Counted from the first letter of the stretch, positions 17,299-26,277 are shown. The stretch: DNA of 64,000 bases from Desulfosporosinus nitroreducens (GCF_023897015.1 NZ_JAMHFY010000005.1:124001-188000), one strand, 5' to 3'. Translations and numbers: made by a program. The notes: generated by a model not told the origin, from the letters alone.

Positions 17299-18769
17299 AG
17301 CCTAGCCCCCTTAGTGCTTCACGTGCTACTTCTCTGTCATCAAACGGGTGAACCTCAGTCCCGAAGATCTGGTAAGTTTCGTGTCCTTTACCGGCGATCA
17401 ATATTGTATCTCCCGGTTTCGCCAGGTAGCAAGCCCTCCAGATGGCTTCCCTCCGATCTCGCAAAGTTACATAATCTGCTCCTGAAACTCCGGTTATAAT
17501 TTCTTCAATAATTCGATCAGGATCTTCTGTACGGGGGTTATCTGATGTTACAAAGAGGAAATTACTCCCTTGTGAAGCCACCTTCCCCATGAGCGGCCTT
17601 TTAGTTCGATCTCGGTCGCCTCCGCAACCAAAGACTGTCAAAAGTCTCCCCGCAGTAAAATCCCGAGCCGTCCGAACAACGTTCTCTAAACCATCGGGTG
17701 TATGCGCATAATCCACTATCACCTGAAAAGGTTGCCCTTGACGAACACTTTCAAAGCGTCCGGGAACACCTGGAATTTCTCCGAGAGCTTCTGCAACAGC
17801 AGATGGAAGATACCCTCGTTCAACTCCCCACGCAAAGGCAGCCAAGGCATTATAGACACTAAAAAACCCTGGAGTCGAAAACCAAATATCTTGCACACTT
17901 TCACTAAAGCGGACTTGAAATTGTACCCCCTCTGGGGTAACTTCAACATTCTCCGCCCGGTAATCAACAGCGTTGTTAATCCCATAACTCACTACCGGGG
18001 CAGCTGATGCCCTGCTCAATTCCCCAAATGCAGGGTCATCCCCATTTAATATACTAATTTTTTTCAGCGGTTTACTTCCCTTTAAATTTGCAAATAAGAG
18101 AGCCTTTGCAGAAAGATAGTCCTCCATTGTTTTATGATAATCCAGATGGTCTTGTGTCAAATTTGTGAAAATTCCTGTATCAAATTCACACCCAGCGACT
18201 CTTCCGAGGTCCAAAGCATGAGATGACACTTCCATCACTGCCAAGCTTACTCCTTCAGCAACCATATCCCCTAAAAGTTTTTGGACCTCAATGGCTTCAG
18301 GCGTTGTCCTGTCTCCCGGGATATCTCTACCGTTGATTCGGGATCCCAGGGTTCCTATCAAGCCGACCTTCTTACCCTGCTTTATCCCTATTTTCTCAAT
18401 AAGGTAGGTAATGGTTGTTTTGCCATTTGTACCAGTCACGCCTACCATTTCCAGTTGTTCACTAGGGTGACCATAAACAATGGCAGCCAACGTTCCCATA
18501 ACCTGGCGCACATTCGAAACCTTAACTTGAGGAACATCGAGTGGCAAAAACCGCTCCACAACTAACGCCACAGCTCCAGAGGCGACTGCACTGGCCGCAA
18601 AGTCATGACCATCTACTTGAAATCCCGGTACGCAGGCATAAAGATCACCTGCTTGAACAAGCCGCGAATCCATTGACATTCCACGGACGATGACTCGACA
18701 ATCCCCCAAAGATGCCTGAATCTCAATTCCGCTGATTATGTCTGTTAATGATTTGTTCGCTGTTGGCAT
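17279..18769 (-). CDS. murE: UDP-MurNAc-tripeptide synthetase MurE (meso-DAP type)
   Basis: Adds the third residue of the stem peptide. P-loop GVTGTNGKTT at about 110-119. The carboxylated-lysine region lies near LTQDHLDYH. The DNPR motif (about residue 408, SDNPRTEDP) marks meso-diaminopimelate specificity rather than lysine, consistent with a clostridial wall. 496 residues. It overlaps murF by 20 bases and follows the PBP gene after about 100 bases. Confidence 0.96.
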   Translation of the reverse strand: MPTANKSLTDIISGIEIQASLGDCRVIVRGMSMDSRLVQAGDLYACVPGFQVDGHDFAASAVASGAVALVVERFLPLDVPQVKVSNVRQVMGTLAAIVYGHPSEQLEMVGVTGTNGKTTITYLIEKIGIKQGKKVGLIGTLGSRINGRDIPGDRTTPEAIEVQKLLGDMVAEGVSLAVMEVSSHALDLGRVAGCEFDTGIFTNLTQDHLDYHKTMEDYLSAKALLFANLKGSKPLKKISILNGDDPAFGELSRASAAPVVSYGINNAVDYRAENVEVTPEGVQFQVRFSESVQDIWFSTPGFFSVYNALAAFAWGVERGYLPSAVAEALGEIPGVPGRFESVRQGQPFQVIVDYAHTPDGLENVVRTARDFTAGRLLTVFGCGGDRDRTKRPLMGKVASQGSNFLFVTSDNPRTEDPDRIIEEIITGVSGADYVTLRDRREAIWRACYLAKPGDTILIAGKGHETYQIFGTEVHPFDDREVAREALRGLGYAQLDS

Positions 18770-18867
18770 TCCTCATCTTTCCTTTCGACTTTATAATATC
18801 TCAACTCAAAATATTAACGTAATAATATTATTGACAAATTAACCCTTCAACAGACCTTGGACCGGGA

Positions 18868-20922
18868 TTAGCGCCCCAGTGGACTGACTTCAATCGGCAA
18901 ACGTCCTGTTAAACTGCGAATGGCTTCAATATCCTCATCCTCATCTTCCCACCAAGGAGTGAGAGTTGGCTTGGATGCATCTGCCCCCAGATAGAGGAGA
19001 ATATTCGATTCAGCTTCTACTTGCGAGTCCCCGTGAGGAATCTGATCCAGCACTACCTTACCTTGGCCCTCAGTCATTGTCTTGAACCCTGCTTGAGCTA
19101 AAATCCTTTCCGCCTCGGCTAAAGGCAGACCTAAGACAGAAGGAACTGTAGCCGCCTTCTTAATGGGCGGAAATTCAAGTCCGGGCATAGGCTTGCCAGG
19201 TGTCAACGGCGCCTTAGAATCCGGCTTAACACCCAGGTATCTCAAGGAATCGAGTAGAACAGTCTGGACTACAGGAGATGCCACTACACCGCCATAAAAC
19301 GGCACACCATCTATTACACACAGGATGGCCAACCTCGGCTTGTCAGCAGGAGCAAACGCTACAAAAGAGGCAACATATTCCCCTTGAATGTACCCGCCAT
19401 TCTGTACCTTTTGCGCAGTCCCTGTTTTTCCTGCCACACGGTATCCCGGAAGAAAAGAACGACGACCAGTTCCATTGGTTACGACAGATTCTAAAACCTC
19501 GCGTTCCAGCTTTGAAGCATCTTCACTGATAATACGCCTGATTTCTTCTTTTTCAAAGGGGGTAACCACCCTTCCACTGGGGCCAACGATTTCTTTGACA
19601 AGCTGAGGTTTCATTAACGTCCCACCATTGGCCACTGCAGAAACTGCAGTTAATAGCTGGATAGGGGTAACGTTATTCGTCTGACCAATGGACATAGTCG
19701 CCAAGTCCAACGCTGTGGCCTTTTTCTTATTTGCCAAAATGCCCAGTGCTTCCCCAGACATTTCAATTCCAGTCTTTTGACCGAACCCAAAATCCCGCAG
19801 ATACTTATAGAAATTGTCCATTCCGAGACGTTGTCCCATTTCGATAAAACCCGGATTACAGGAATTTTCGGCCACTTCCATAAAGGTTTGATCACCATGC
19901 CCTCCTGCTTTCCAGCAGCGTACATTCTTCCCCAATACGGTATAAGCGCCTTTATCAAAAAAATGCTCAGCAAGCTTGATTTTCTTTTCTTCGAGAGCTG
20001 CCGCCAGAGTAATTATCTTAAAGGTAGATCCTGGTTCATAGCCATTTTGAATAGCAATATTACGCCTCGTGCTAGGGTCAGCTTCCTGATATCGATTAGG
20101 ATCAAAGGTCGGGGCAGAAGCTAAGGCCAGCATCTCTCCTGTATTAGGCTCCATCACCAAGATCGATGCGCTCTTAGGCACTTGTCCGTTCATATTGATT
20201 CCCTGACCCGTCATAAGCTTTTGCAATTCCCTTTCCGCAAAAGCTTGGATATTCTTATCGATCGTTAATCTCACAGTGTTTCCCTGTTTGGGCGCTAAAT
20301 ACTGATGTTCAGCCTGAGGCAAGGGAATTCCATTGGCCCCGAATTCTTGGAGGATACTTCCCGGAATCCCTTTTAGCTCGGATTCCCTGGTCAACTCTAT
20401 TCCTTCAAGACCCTGATTGTCAATTCCCGCATACCCGATAATATGGGCAGCCATGGTTCCATTTGGATAATATCGTTGGCTATCCTCCGTAGTTCCTATT
20501 CCAGGAAGCGCTAACGCCCTTACTTGGGCCGCCACCTCAGGGCTAACCCGTTTTTGGACATATTCTAGGGCTGAACGTTTCGTAATACGTGCTTCAATGT
20601 CTTGGGCAGGTTTCCCAAGCAGAGGGGACAAAGTTGCTGCCATCTCTTTGGCTCGACCAGACTGCCGAACCTCCGCCGGAACCGCATACACTGTTTCAGT
20701 GCTGACGCTCATAGCGAGGACATTTCCTTCACGATCCTCGATATTTCCACGTTTGGGAGCCACTGGAACACCCCGAAAATGAGAATCATCCGCTTTTTTG
20801 CGCAAATCGGCTCCTTGACTGAGTTGCACGAAACCCAATCGAGCAATTAAGACGACCAAAAAGATACTGACACACAAAAAAAGAAAAGCGATTCGTTTAC
20901 GCATGACGACATAAGGACTCAC
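18868..20922 (-). CDS. Class B penicillin-binding protein with PASTA domain (SpoVD/FtsI type)
   Basis: Septal or cortex transpeptidase. One N-terminal membrane anchor (about 10-28), a dimerisation domain (RGNIEDREGNVLA), then a transpeptidase domain with the serine motif EPGSTFK (about residue 300), SCN in AENSCNPGF and KTG in VAGKTGTAQK (about 499). A single PASTA domain (about 590-645) and an acidic EDEDE-containing tail follow. 684 residues. GTG 20922 follows GAGG; ATG 20904 is an alternative. Only one class B PBP is present where Bacillus has pbpB and spoVD, so it may do both jobs. Confidence 0.93.
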   Translation of the reverse strand: MSPYVVMRKRIAFLFLCVSIFLVVLIARLGFVQLSQGADLRKKADDSHFRGVPVAPKRGNIEDREGNVLAMSVSTETVYAVPAEVRQSGRAKEMAATLSPLLGKPAQDIEARITKRSALEYVQKRVSPEVAAQVRALALPGIGTTEDSQRYYPNGTMAAHIIGYAGIDNQGLEGIELTRESELKGIPGSILQEFGANGIPLPQAEHQYLAPKQGNTVRLTIDKNIQAFAERELQKLMTGQGINMNGQVPKSASILVMEPNTGEMLALASAPTFDPNRYQEADPSTRRNIAIQNGYEPGSTFKIITLAAALEEKKIKLAEHFFDKGAYTVLGKNVRCWKAGGHGDQTFMEVAENSCNPGFIEMGQRLGMDNFYKYLRDFGFGQKTGIEMSGEALGILANKKKATALDLATMSIGQTNNVTPIQLLTAVSAVANGGTLMKPQLVKEIVGPSGRVVTPFEKEEIRRIISEDASKLEREVLESVVTNGTGRRSFLPGYRVAGKTGTAQKVQNGGYIQGEYVASFVAFAPADKPRLAILCVIDGVPFYGGVVASPVVQTVLLDSLRYLGVKPDSKAPLTPGKPMPGLEFPPIKKAATVPSVLGLPLAEAERILAQAGFKTMTEGQGKVVLDQIPHGDSQVEAESNILLYLGADASKPTLTPWWEDEDEDIEAIRSLTGRLPIEVSPLGR

Positions 20923-20975
20923 AAGTCCTCACCCCCACCTCTCTGGGGTCTCCGCGTACCCAAAGCGCCTTTCTC

Positions 20976-21467
20976 TTAACGTTGTGTTGAAGCAAAAAAG
21001 CTTGTAAATTTTTGTGAAAATTGTTTAAGTGTCGAGGGTTTAGCCTCTGTAGCCTCTGATGCTTGAGTTTCGGCTTGGGTCAACGGAGCCCCCTTTTGAA
21101 TTTTGGTCGCAGGTACTACACCTGCCATATACACTTTCCCCGTAGGCTTTTCCATACCCATGGCTAGAGCTACACTCTCAATTCGTCCTACTGAACGAAG
21201 TTTGTCGGCCTCCATTTGGAGCAGATCATTTCTGGTTTTAATTGCGGAAATATCATTTTCTAAGGACCGAATCTGAGCTCCTTGGACAACTGTCAGATGA
21301 ATTGTTTCCGCTCCAATTGCACCAGTTAAACCAACAATGAATGCCAAAACCATAATACTTTTAATCTTAGAGTACCCTTTCCCTTTTCTCACAGGTTGAG
21401 GATTTCTCTCGGCCTGGGTTTGCGTCAAAGCCTCCTGCCACTCAACCGTTTCCTGCGCCACTACCAT
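20976..21467 (-). CDS. ftsL: Cell division protein FtsL
   Basis: Small bitopic divisome protein: basic cytoplasmic tail, one membrane segment (about 38-55), then a coiled coil (QIRSLENDISAIKTRNDLLQMEADKLRSVG, about 65-94) and a low-complexity tail. 163 residues. The position between rsmH and the PBP gene and the topology identify it; sequence conservation in this family is weak. GGAGGAGG precedes ATG 21467. Confidence 0.85.
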   Translation of the reverse strand: MVVAQETVEWQEALTQTQAERNPQPVRKGKGYSKIKSIMVLAFIVGLTGAIGAETIHLTVVQGAQIRSLENDISAIKTRNDLLQMEADKLRSVGRIESVALAMGMEKPTGKVYMAGVVPATKIQKGAPLTQAETQASEATEAKPSTLKQFSQKFTSFFASTQR

Positions 21468-21496
21468 GGGTATTCCTCCTCCTATCGCTTTAGACG

Positions 21497-22429
21497 TTAT
21501 ATTTTTTCGGCAACCCGTAATTTTGCACTTCTTGATCTAGGATTCTGCTCTACTTCCTCTTCTGATGGAAGAATGGGTTTTCTTGTCAACACCTTGGCAA
21601 TCATTTTTGCGTCACACCGACAAATCGGTAATTCTGGAGGACACGAGCACCGTCCAAGCCATGATTTCATTCTGTCCTTGACAATGCGATCTTCAAGCGA
21701 GTGAAAGGTAATTACACCGACTCGTCCTCCCTGATCCAAACAACTAAGTGCTTGATCCAACACTCTGTCCAAGACCCCTAGTTCATCATTCACTACAATC
21801 CGAATAGCCTGGAATGTTCGCTTTGCCGGATGAGGTCCACTGCGTCGAACTGCTGCCGGAACCGCTGCTTTAATGGCCTGAACCAAATCCCCTGTAGTTT
21901 CCAGCGGCCGTTCCTTGCGATTTTGGACAATAAATTGCGCAATCCGTTTCGACCATTTCTCTTCTCCATAGTCCCAAATAAGTTGCGCTAATTCCTCTTC
22001 AGTCCACGAATTTACAATCTCACGTGCATTCAGAATACCCGAAGGATCCATACGCATATCCAAGGGGGCATCCTGCATATAACTAAAACCCCGTTCGGCT
22101 TCATCCAATTGAGGAGACGAGACTCCTAAATCAAATATGATTCCATTAACCGGAAGTAAGTCTAATTCTCTTAGAGTTTCCTCCAAGGACTCAAAGTTTC
22201 GATTAATTAAGGTAACCCGCTCATCCTGCCCAAAAACTTCTTCTGCATGACGAATGGCTTGCCCGTCCTGATCAAAACAGATCAATTTCCCAGAAGGTCC
22301 AAGCTTTGATAAAATCCTTTGACTATGTCCGGCACCACCTAGGGTGCAATCAACGTATCTGCCCGCGGGGTCCGTAACAACTGAATCTACCGTCTCTTTT
22401 AACAACACTGTTACATGATGAAACTCCAA
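21497..22429 (-). CDS. rsmH: 16S rRNA (cytosine-1402-N4)-methyltransferase RsmH
   Basis: SAM-dependent methyltransferase acting on the decoding centre of 16S rRNA. The SAM motif YVDCTLGGAGHS is at about 25-36. FDLGVSSPQLD, RGFSYMQDAPLDMRMD, HPAKRTFQAIRI and ITFHSLEDRIVK are family signatures. TTG 22429 is the chosen start, giving MEFHHVTVLLKE and nine bases after AAAGGA, 16 bases beyond the mraZ stop. The longer reading to 22546 would lie inside mraZ and has no homology. 310 residues. Confidence 0.95.
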   Translation of the reverse strand: MEFHHVTVLLKETVDSVVTDPAGRYVDCTLGGAGHSQRILSKLGPSGKLICFDQDGQAIRHAEEVFGQDERVTLINRNFESLEETLRELDLLPVNGIIFDLGVSSPQLDEAERGFSYMQDAPLDMRMDPSGILNAREIVNSWTEEELAQLIWDYGEEKWSKRIAQFIVQNRKERPLETTGDLVQAIKAAVPAAVRRSGPHPAKRTFQAIRIVVNDELGVLDRVLDQALSCLDQGGRVGVITFHSLEDRIVKDRMKSWLGRCSCPPELPICRCDAKMIAKVLTRKPILPSEEEVEQNPRSRSAKLRVAEKI

Positions 22430-22445
22430 ATTAATCCGTTCCTTT

Positions 22446-22877
22446 CTATATTCCAAGCTGGACGAGGGATTCAGCAGCACTGGCATAAGCACTTTCTGCT
22501 TGCTGACTGTATTCTGTCCAAAGTGTCTGGCTCCAAATCTCGACACGACTTGATACTCCCACCAAAACCAGATCTTTCTCTAATTGCGCATAATCCCGCA
22601 AATTAGCTGGCAATAGAATTCTTCCCTGCTTGTCCAGTTCACATTCCGTTGCCCCGGAAAAAAAGAAACGAACAAAAGCACGCACATCAGGTTGAGTAAA
22701 CGGTAACTCACGCAGTTTCTGTTCCAAGGTGTTCCATTCTGCACGAGGGTAAACAAACAAACAGTGATCTAAGCCTTTGGTCACAATAAATTGTTCACCT
22801 AAGGCCTCCCGGAATTTGACTGGTATAATTAACCGTCCTTTTCCGTCAATCGTATGAATGTATTCCCCCATAAACAT
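22446..22877 (-). CDS. mraZ: Transcriptional regulator MraZ
   Basis: Ring-forming DNA-binding protein of the AbrB-like fold that represses the dcw operon. Two MraZ halves are visible: [22 protein letters not shown] and [22 protein letters not shown]. 143 residues. ATG 22877 is chosen to give MFMGEY as in Bacillus; an in-frame GTG at 22886 is also possible. It is the first gene of the cluster, directly downstream of a repeated GTGGG operator. Confidence 0.95.
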   Translation of the reverse strand: MFMGEYIHTIDGKGRLIIPVKFREALGEQFIVTKGLDHCLFVYPRAEWNTLEQKLRELPFTQPDVRAFVRFFFSGATECELDKQGRILLPANLRDYAQLEKDLVLVGVSSRVEIWSQTLWTEYSQQAESAYASAAESLVQLGI

Positions 22878-22886
22878 AGTGTTCAC

Positions 22887-22932
22887 CCCACTGACGTGGT
22901 TTTCTACCCCACTTTACCCCACTTCATCCCAC
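22887..22932 (-). promoter_or_regulatory. MraZ operator (GTGGG direct repeats)
   Basis: On the minus strand AGTGGGrTrA units occur at an exact 10-base period, with cores at 22928-22932, 22918-22922 and 22908-22912. A fourth core is at 22887-22891, 21 bases on. This matches the known MraZ box of spaced TGGGN repeats, so the dcw operon is probably autoregulated. The fourth unit also serves as the mraZ ribosome-binding site. Confidence 0.85.
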
Positions 22933-22950
22933 TATTCTCCATTCGTGATG

Positions 22951-22980
22951 ATAATCCTGCTACAAAATTCCCATTTTCAA
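22951..22980 (-). promoter_or_regulatory. Candidate dcw promoter
   Basis: TTGAAA (22975-22980), an 18-base spacer and GATTAT (22951-22956) on the minus strand place a start site near 22944, just upstream of the MraZ repeats, as expected for repression by MraZ. Confidence 0.45.
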
Positions 22981-23074
22981 ATAAAAAATATAAAAACAGG
23001 AGGAAGGTCCTATTAAATCAGTGTTGACCAGCTAATAAGATAGGCCATATAGCTGTTTTCGCCTAGTTAACTCG

Positions 23075-23093
23075 TTCAGCTAAAGCTAAACAT
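23075..23093. repeat. TTCAGCTAAAGCT repeat, copy 1
   Basis: Matches 33855-33873 at 18 of 19 bases. The palindromic core is TTCAGCT-AA-AGCTGAA in the second copy. A reverse-oriented relative, TTCAACTTTAGTTGAA, is at 23300-23315. All are intergenic. Confidence 0.55.
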
Positions 23094-23103
23094 CGATTAA
23101 AGG

Positions 23104-23161
23104 GTATAAAATTAAAAGAGCCTTTTGACACACCGCAAATTTGAAGTGTGTCAAAAGGCTC
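23104..23161 (-). terminator. Terminator downstream of lpdA
   Basis: A 16-bp perfect stem (23118-23133 with 23146-23161, GAGCCTTTTGACACAC and complement) runs into TTTTAATTTT on the minus strand. Confidence 0.75.
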
Positions 23162-23211
23162 AATTATTTACTGCAAAATGATCAATCAATACTCAATTAA
23201 TCTCAACACTC

Positions 23212-23279
23212 CCACTTTTACAAGTGGAAGCGAGACCCTGCAGTCGCTTCGGCGGGGCAGACTCCCCACCGAGTTTTTT
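23212..23279 (+). repeat. Three consecutive hairpins ending in a T-tract (plus strand)
   Basis: CCACTT/AAGTGG (23212-23227), GAAGCGA/TCGCTTC (23227-23250) and an imperfect CGGcGGGG/CTCCCCaCCG hairpin (23249-23270) follow each other and end in GAGTTTTTTT. The T-tract is on plus while the neighbouring genes are on minus. It could be the 3' end of an unannotated RNA or a repeat element. No promoter was found. The rest of 22981-23407 holds the lpdA terminator and small palindromes. Confidence 0.45.
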
Positions 23280-23407
23280 TCGTTGTTTATGTTTCGTTGT
23301 TCAACTTTAGTTGAAACGAGTTCATTAATCTCCAACCAAAATCCAAAGAAGGATTTGTTAAGACATATGTTTTCTAAAGATAGTCTATTAGCCTAAGTCC
23401 AAAAATA

Positions 23408-24790
23408 CTAAGCTAAATGCAATGGTTTACCGTCAATTCCATGCGCCGCCTCCATAATGGTTTCCGGCAATGTCGGATGGGCATGGACTGTCCGCGCAAT
23501 ATCCTCGGCTCGAAGTCCTTTTTCTACTGCAATTACTAATTCAGCGATTAAGGTGCTTGCCTGGGGTCCCATGATACTTGCTCCTATAACCACTCCTTCA
23601 GCATTTGCCAGAATTTTTACGATTCCAATACTTTCACCTAGGGCTAAGGCTTTACCATTAGCGGAAAAAGGAAACTTGCTTACACTGTAATCCTTTCCCG
23701 AAACTTTGAGCTCCTGCTCCGTAAAGCCAACTACAGCAATTTCAGGATGGGTGAAAATTGCACTAGGTATAGCGCTGTAACTCATTTCAACTGAATGTCC
23801 AGCGATGTGTTCTACTGCAATAATTCCTTCTTCAGAAGCCACATGGGCTAACATGATTCCCCCGACGACATCACCAATGGCATAAACATTGGGAAGATTC
23901 GTTTGCATCTGAGCGTTAACCTTAATAGCTCCTCTGTCTAATTCCAAACCTAAACTATCTGCGTCAATCCCCCTCATACTCGGCTTGCGACCCGTAGATA
24001 AAAGGACACGATCGGCAGGAATGTCTCTTACTCCTTTAGCATCCTCAATCTGAACGACCAGGCTTTCCCCTTCTTGGCGAATCTGCTTTACCGCCGTCTT
24101 CGTCAAAATATCCATTCCACTGCGTTTTAACAAAGGAGTTAACCTCTTTGGAATTTCCTCATCAATCGTAGGCAACAGACTTGGAAGCATTTCCACTACA
24201 CTTACTTTCACTCCAAAAGCCTCATAAATTGAAGCAAATTCTAAACCAATAACCCCTCCGCCGATAATAACCAGGCATTTGGGTAGATCTGTCCCTTCAA
24301 GAATCTCATCACTAGTCTCAACCCCTGGGAGATCAGACCCTGGAATGGGGATACGAACAGGCACAGATCCGGTAGCCAAAATAACATTTTCCACTTCAAA
24401 ATGTTCCACACCACTTTCGGTCGTCACTGAAATCTGCCCCGCTTTTTTGAATTCTCCCCAACCTTTCACCACACGAATATTCGCAGCTTTCATCAACTTC
24501 TCCACACCAGTGACAAGCGAATTGACAACTTGATCTTTTCGAGCGACTACAGCCCCGTAATCCATCCGTTTTTCACCCACAAATAAGCCAAACTCCTCAG
24601 CCCGTCCTATCTCACGCCATAAATCTGCACTCTTTACCAAAGCCTTAGTAGGGATACACCCACGGTTCAAACACGTACCACCCAATCGGTCACCCTCAAT
24701 CAACAGTACCGATAAACCCAATTGGGCAGCTCTTAAAGCACATACATATCCTCCAGGTCCTCCACCAAGTATACCAACCTGATAATCCAC
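23408..24790 (-). CDS. lpdA: Dihydrolipoamide dehydrogenase
   Basis: FAD/NAD disulfide oxidoreductase that reoxidises protein-bound dihydrolipoamide (E3, or glycine-cleavage L protein). FAD loop GGGPGG (9-14), redox disulfide GGTCLNRGCIPTKA (Cys40/Cys45), second nucleotide loop IGGGVIGLEFAS, and the C-terminal HAHPTLPETIMEA with catalytic His/Glu. 460 residues. GTG 24790 follows AAGGAG by nine bases. It stands alone, with no E1, E2 or gcv genes nearby, so the partner complex is encoded elsewhere. Confidence 0.93.
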   Translation of the reverse strand: MDYQVGILGGGPGGYVCALRAAQLGLSVLLIEGDRLGGTCLNRGCIPTKALVKSADLWREIGRAEEFGLFVGEKRMDYGAVVARKDQVVNSLVTGVEKLMKAANIRVVKGWGEFKKAGQISVTTESGVEHFEVENVILATGSVPVRIPIPGSDLPGVETSDEILEGTDLPKCLVIIGGGVIGLEFASIYEAFGVKVSVVEMLPSLLPTIDEEIPKRLTPLLKRSGMDILTKTAVKQIRQEGESLVVQIEDAKGVRDIPADRVLLSTGRKPSMRGIDADSLGLELDRGAIKVNAQMQTNLPNVYAIGDVVGGIMLAHVASEEGIIAVEHIAGHSVEMSYSAIPSAIFTHPEIAVVGFTEQELKVSGKDYSVSKFPFSANGKALALGESIGIVKILANAEGVVIGASIMGPQASTLIAELVIAVEKGLRAEDIARTVHAHPTLPETIMEAAHGIDGKPLHLA

Positions 24791-25019
24791 ATTACCTCTC
24801 TCCTTCCATTCAATTATCCATTATTCTATTCAATCAATCACTTTACCTGCTTAATCATACGAATGACACGAAACCTCAAAACAAATATGTCCAACACAAT
24901 TCGATCGTATGCATTCATCTCCAAGGGGTCGTGATACCAAGTCACCCTAAGATATCATGCTCGCCGATTAAATAGTTAATAGTTGGTTATACGAATGTAT
25001 CAAAGAAACCTTCTCCGTC

Positions 25020-25068
25020 ATTATAAAAGGATCTAAACTCCAAGTTTGCACTCAGAGTTTAGATCCTT
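25020..25068 (-). terminator. Terminator downstream of the LysM gene
   Basis: A 14-bp perfect stem (25027-25040 with 25055-25068) is followed on minus by TTTTATAAT. The rest of the 24791-25101 spacer shows nothing recognisable. Confidence 0.75.
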
Positions 25069-25101
25069 ATAACATCGCAATTTTTATTATAATGCTTGCA
25101 A

Positions 25102-25617
25102 TTAGCCGTAAAACTCTTCAGTAGATGCTCCAGGTATAAACAGGATTTGCCCTGGATAGATAAGATCTGGGTTACGAAGATTGTTTGCAAGAATAATACC
25201 TTGCATTGTCGTGCCGTAGCGTTTAGCAATTTTCCAAACGGTGTCCCCTTTTTTCACAACATAAACCTCAGGTGAGGGAGTAGGCGTTGGCACAGGACAA
25301 TGATGTTCATGATGATGATGCCGTTGTTGCATCACAGGTGAACCACATGGTGAACAAGGCCTTGGGCCTTCAAGATCAAGCGAAACAAAACCAGGATCCA
25401 TGTCAACATCTAGATTAACGAACCCGCCAGGCGGATACATACAAGGACCACCATGCATCATACCTCCTTGCATACCAGGCATTCCCGGCATACCTTGCAT
25501 GCCCTGCATGCCTTCCATACCAGGCATTCCTTGCATACCTTCCATGCCTTGCATGCCCTGCATGCCCTGCATACCTGGTGTAAAAGTAGGGTTATAAGCA
25601 ACGGAACGTAATTCCAT
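25102..25617 (-). CDS. LysM protein with Gly-Met-X triplet repeats
   Basis: 171-residue protein. Residues 15-51 are about twelve consecutive Gly-Met-X triplets (X is Gln, Glu or Pro), followed by a GGMMHGG stretch. A His cluster (HHHHEHH, 100-106) and a Pro/Thr linker precede a C-terminal LysM domain (118-162, VYVVKKGDTVWKIAKRYG). No signal peptide is visible. LysM domains bind GlcNAc polymers. In spore formers, LysM proteins without signal peptides often belong to the coat or cortex interface (SafA, SpoVID), so a spore-surface role is a reasonable inference. The Met/His content could also bind metal. ATG 25617 lies eight bases after AAGGAGG. Confidence 0.8.
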   Translation of the reverse strand: MELRSVAYNPTFTPGMQGMQGMQGMEGMQGMPGMEGMQGMQGMPGMPGMQGGMMHGGPCMYPPGGFVNLDVDMDPGFVSLDLEGPRPCSPCGSPVMQQRHHHHEHHCPVPTPTPSPEVYVVKKGDTVWKIAKRYGTTMQGIILANNLRNPDLIYPGQILFIPGASTEEFYG

Positions 25618-25918
25618 ATCAATTTCCTCCTTCAATATCGCAAGATTATTTATTCAATCATCATAGGATTTATTTCTTGCTCTTAACTAATAACAATATA
25701 TGGTATTAATGTTATAATGTGTATGTACATCAAATAAACTAAATTTATTTTTAGATGCATTCGACTTTACCCGAAGCTATGAATTTAGCATGTATCTAAA
25801 TTTAAACAAAAGCAATTCCTTGTAAACCGACTTGTACTCTAACCTATAATAACAATCTATTAATGATTTAGATTTAATAATCCTGTCCAAAACTATGGAA
25901 AGACTGTTTCTACTGAGA

Positions 25919-25950
25919 CAAAAAAAGAGCCGGTCCTTAATTAGACCAGC
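25919..25950 (-). terminator. Terminator downstream of the DUF1858 gene
   Basis: GCTGGTC and GACCGGC pair (one wobble) around eight bases and run into TTTTTTTG on minus. The remaining 25636-26007 spacer is AT-rich with no supported gene. Confidence 0.8.
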
Positions 25951-26007
25951 TTGATTAACTAAAATTAACGTGAAGTATATTTCTCCTCGCATAAATGTAA
26001 GGATATT

Positions 26008-26205
26008 CTATACAGCAGCAATTGCCTTATTAAGTTTTTCAACTAACTCATCTGGATTTTTCCCATGAGTTAAAGCTGCTCCTTCAACACTCTCCATCGC
26101 GGAAGACGGACATCCTAAGCAATGCATCCCAAGTTCTAAGAAAACTTGAACTGTTTGAGGATATTGCTTCAATACTTGGCCCACAGTCATTTCTTTTGTT
26201 AGCAT
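26008..26205 (-). CDS. DUF1858 domain protein
   Basis: 65-residue protein that is a complete DUF1858 domain: MTVGQVLKQYPQTVQVFLELGMHCLGCPSS with the CxxC-like HCLGCP motif, then THGKNPDELVEKLN. The family is found alone or next to hybrid-cluster and iron-sulfur proteins and is suspected of redox or metal handling; its function is unproven. ATG 26205 lies eight bases after GAGGAGG; a longer reading to 26286 has no domain. Monocistronic, with its own promoter and terminator. Confidence 0.88.
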   Translation of the reverse strand: MLTKEMTVGQVLKQYPQTVQVFLELGMHCLGCPSSAMESVEGAALTHGKNPDELVEKLNKAIAAV

Positions 26206-26248
26206 ATAAAATTCCTCCTCCGTATTCCTTAGTGAAATACTCGGTTTT

Positions 26249-26277
26249 ATTATAGAGCAAAATTGTCGGATATGCAA
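26249..26277 (-). promoter_or_regulatory. Promoter of the DUF1858 gene
   Basis: TTGCAT (26272-26277), a 17-base spacer and TATAAT (26249-26254) on minus, about 50 bases before the start codon. Confidence 0.7.

Noticed and set aside
25777-25992. 71-residue minus-strand ORF
   Set aside because: Runs through the DUF1858 terminator and has no ribosome site.
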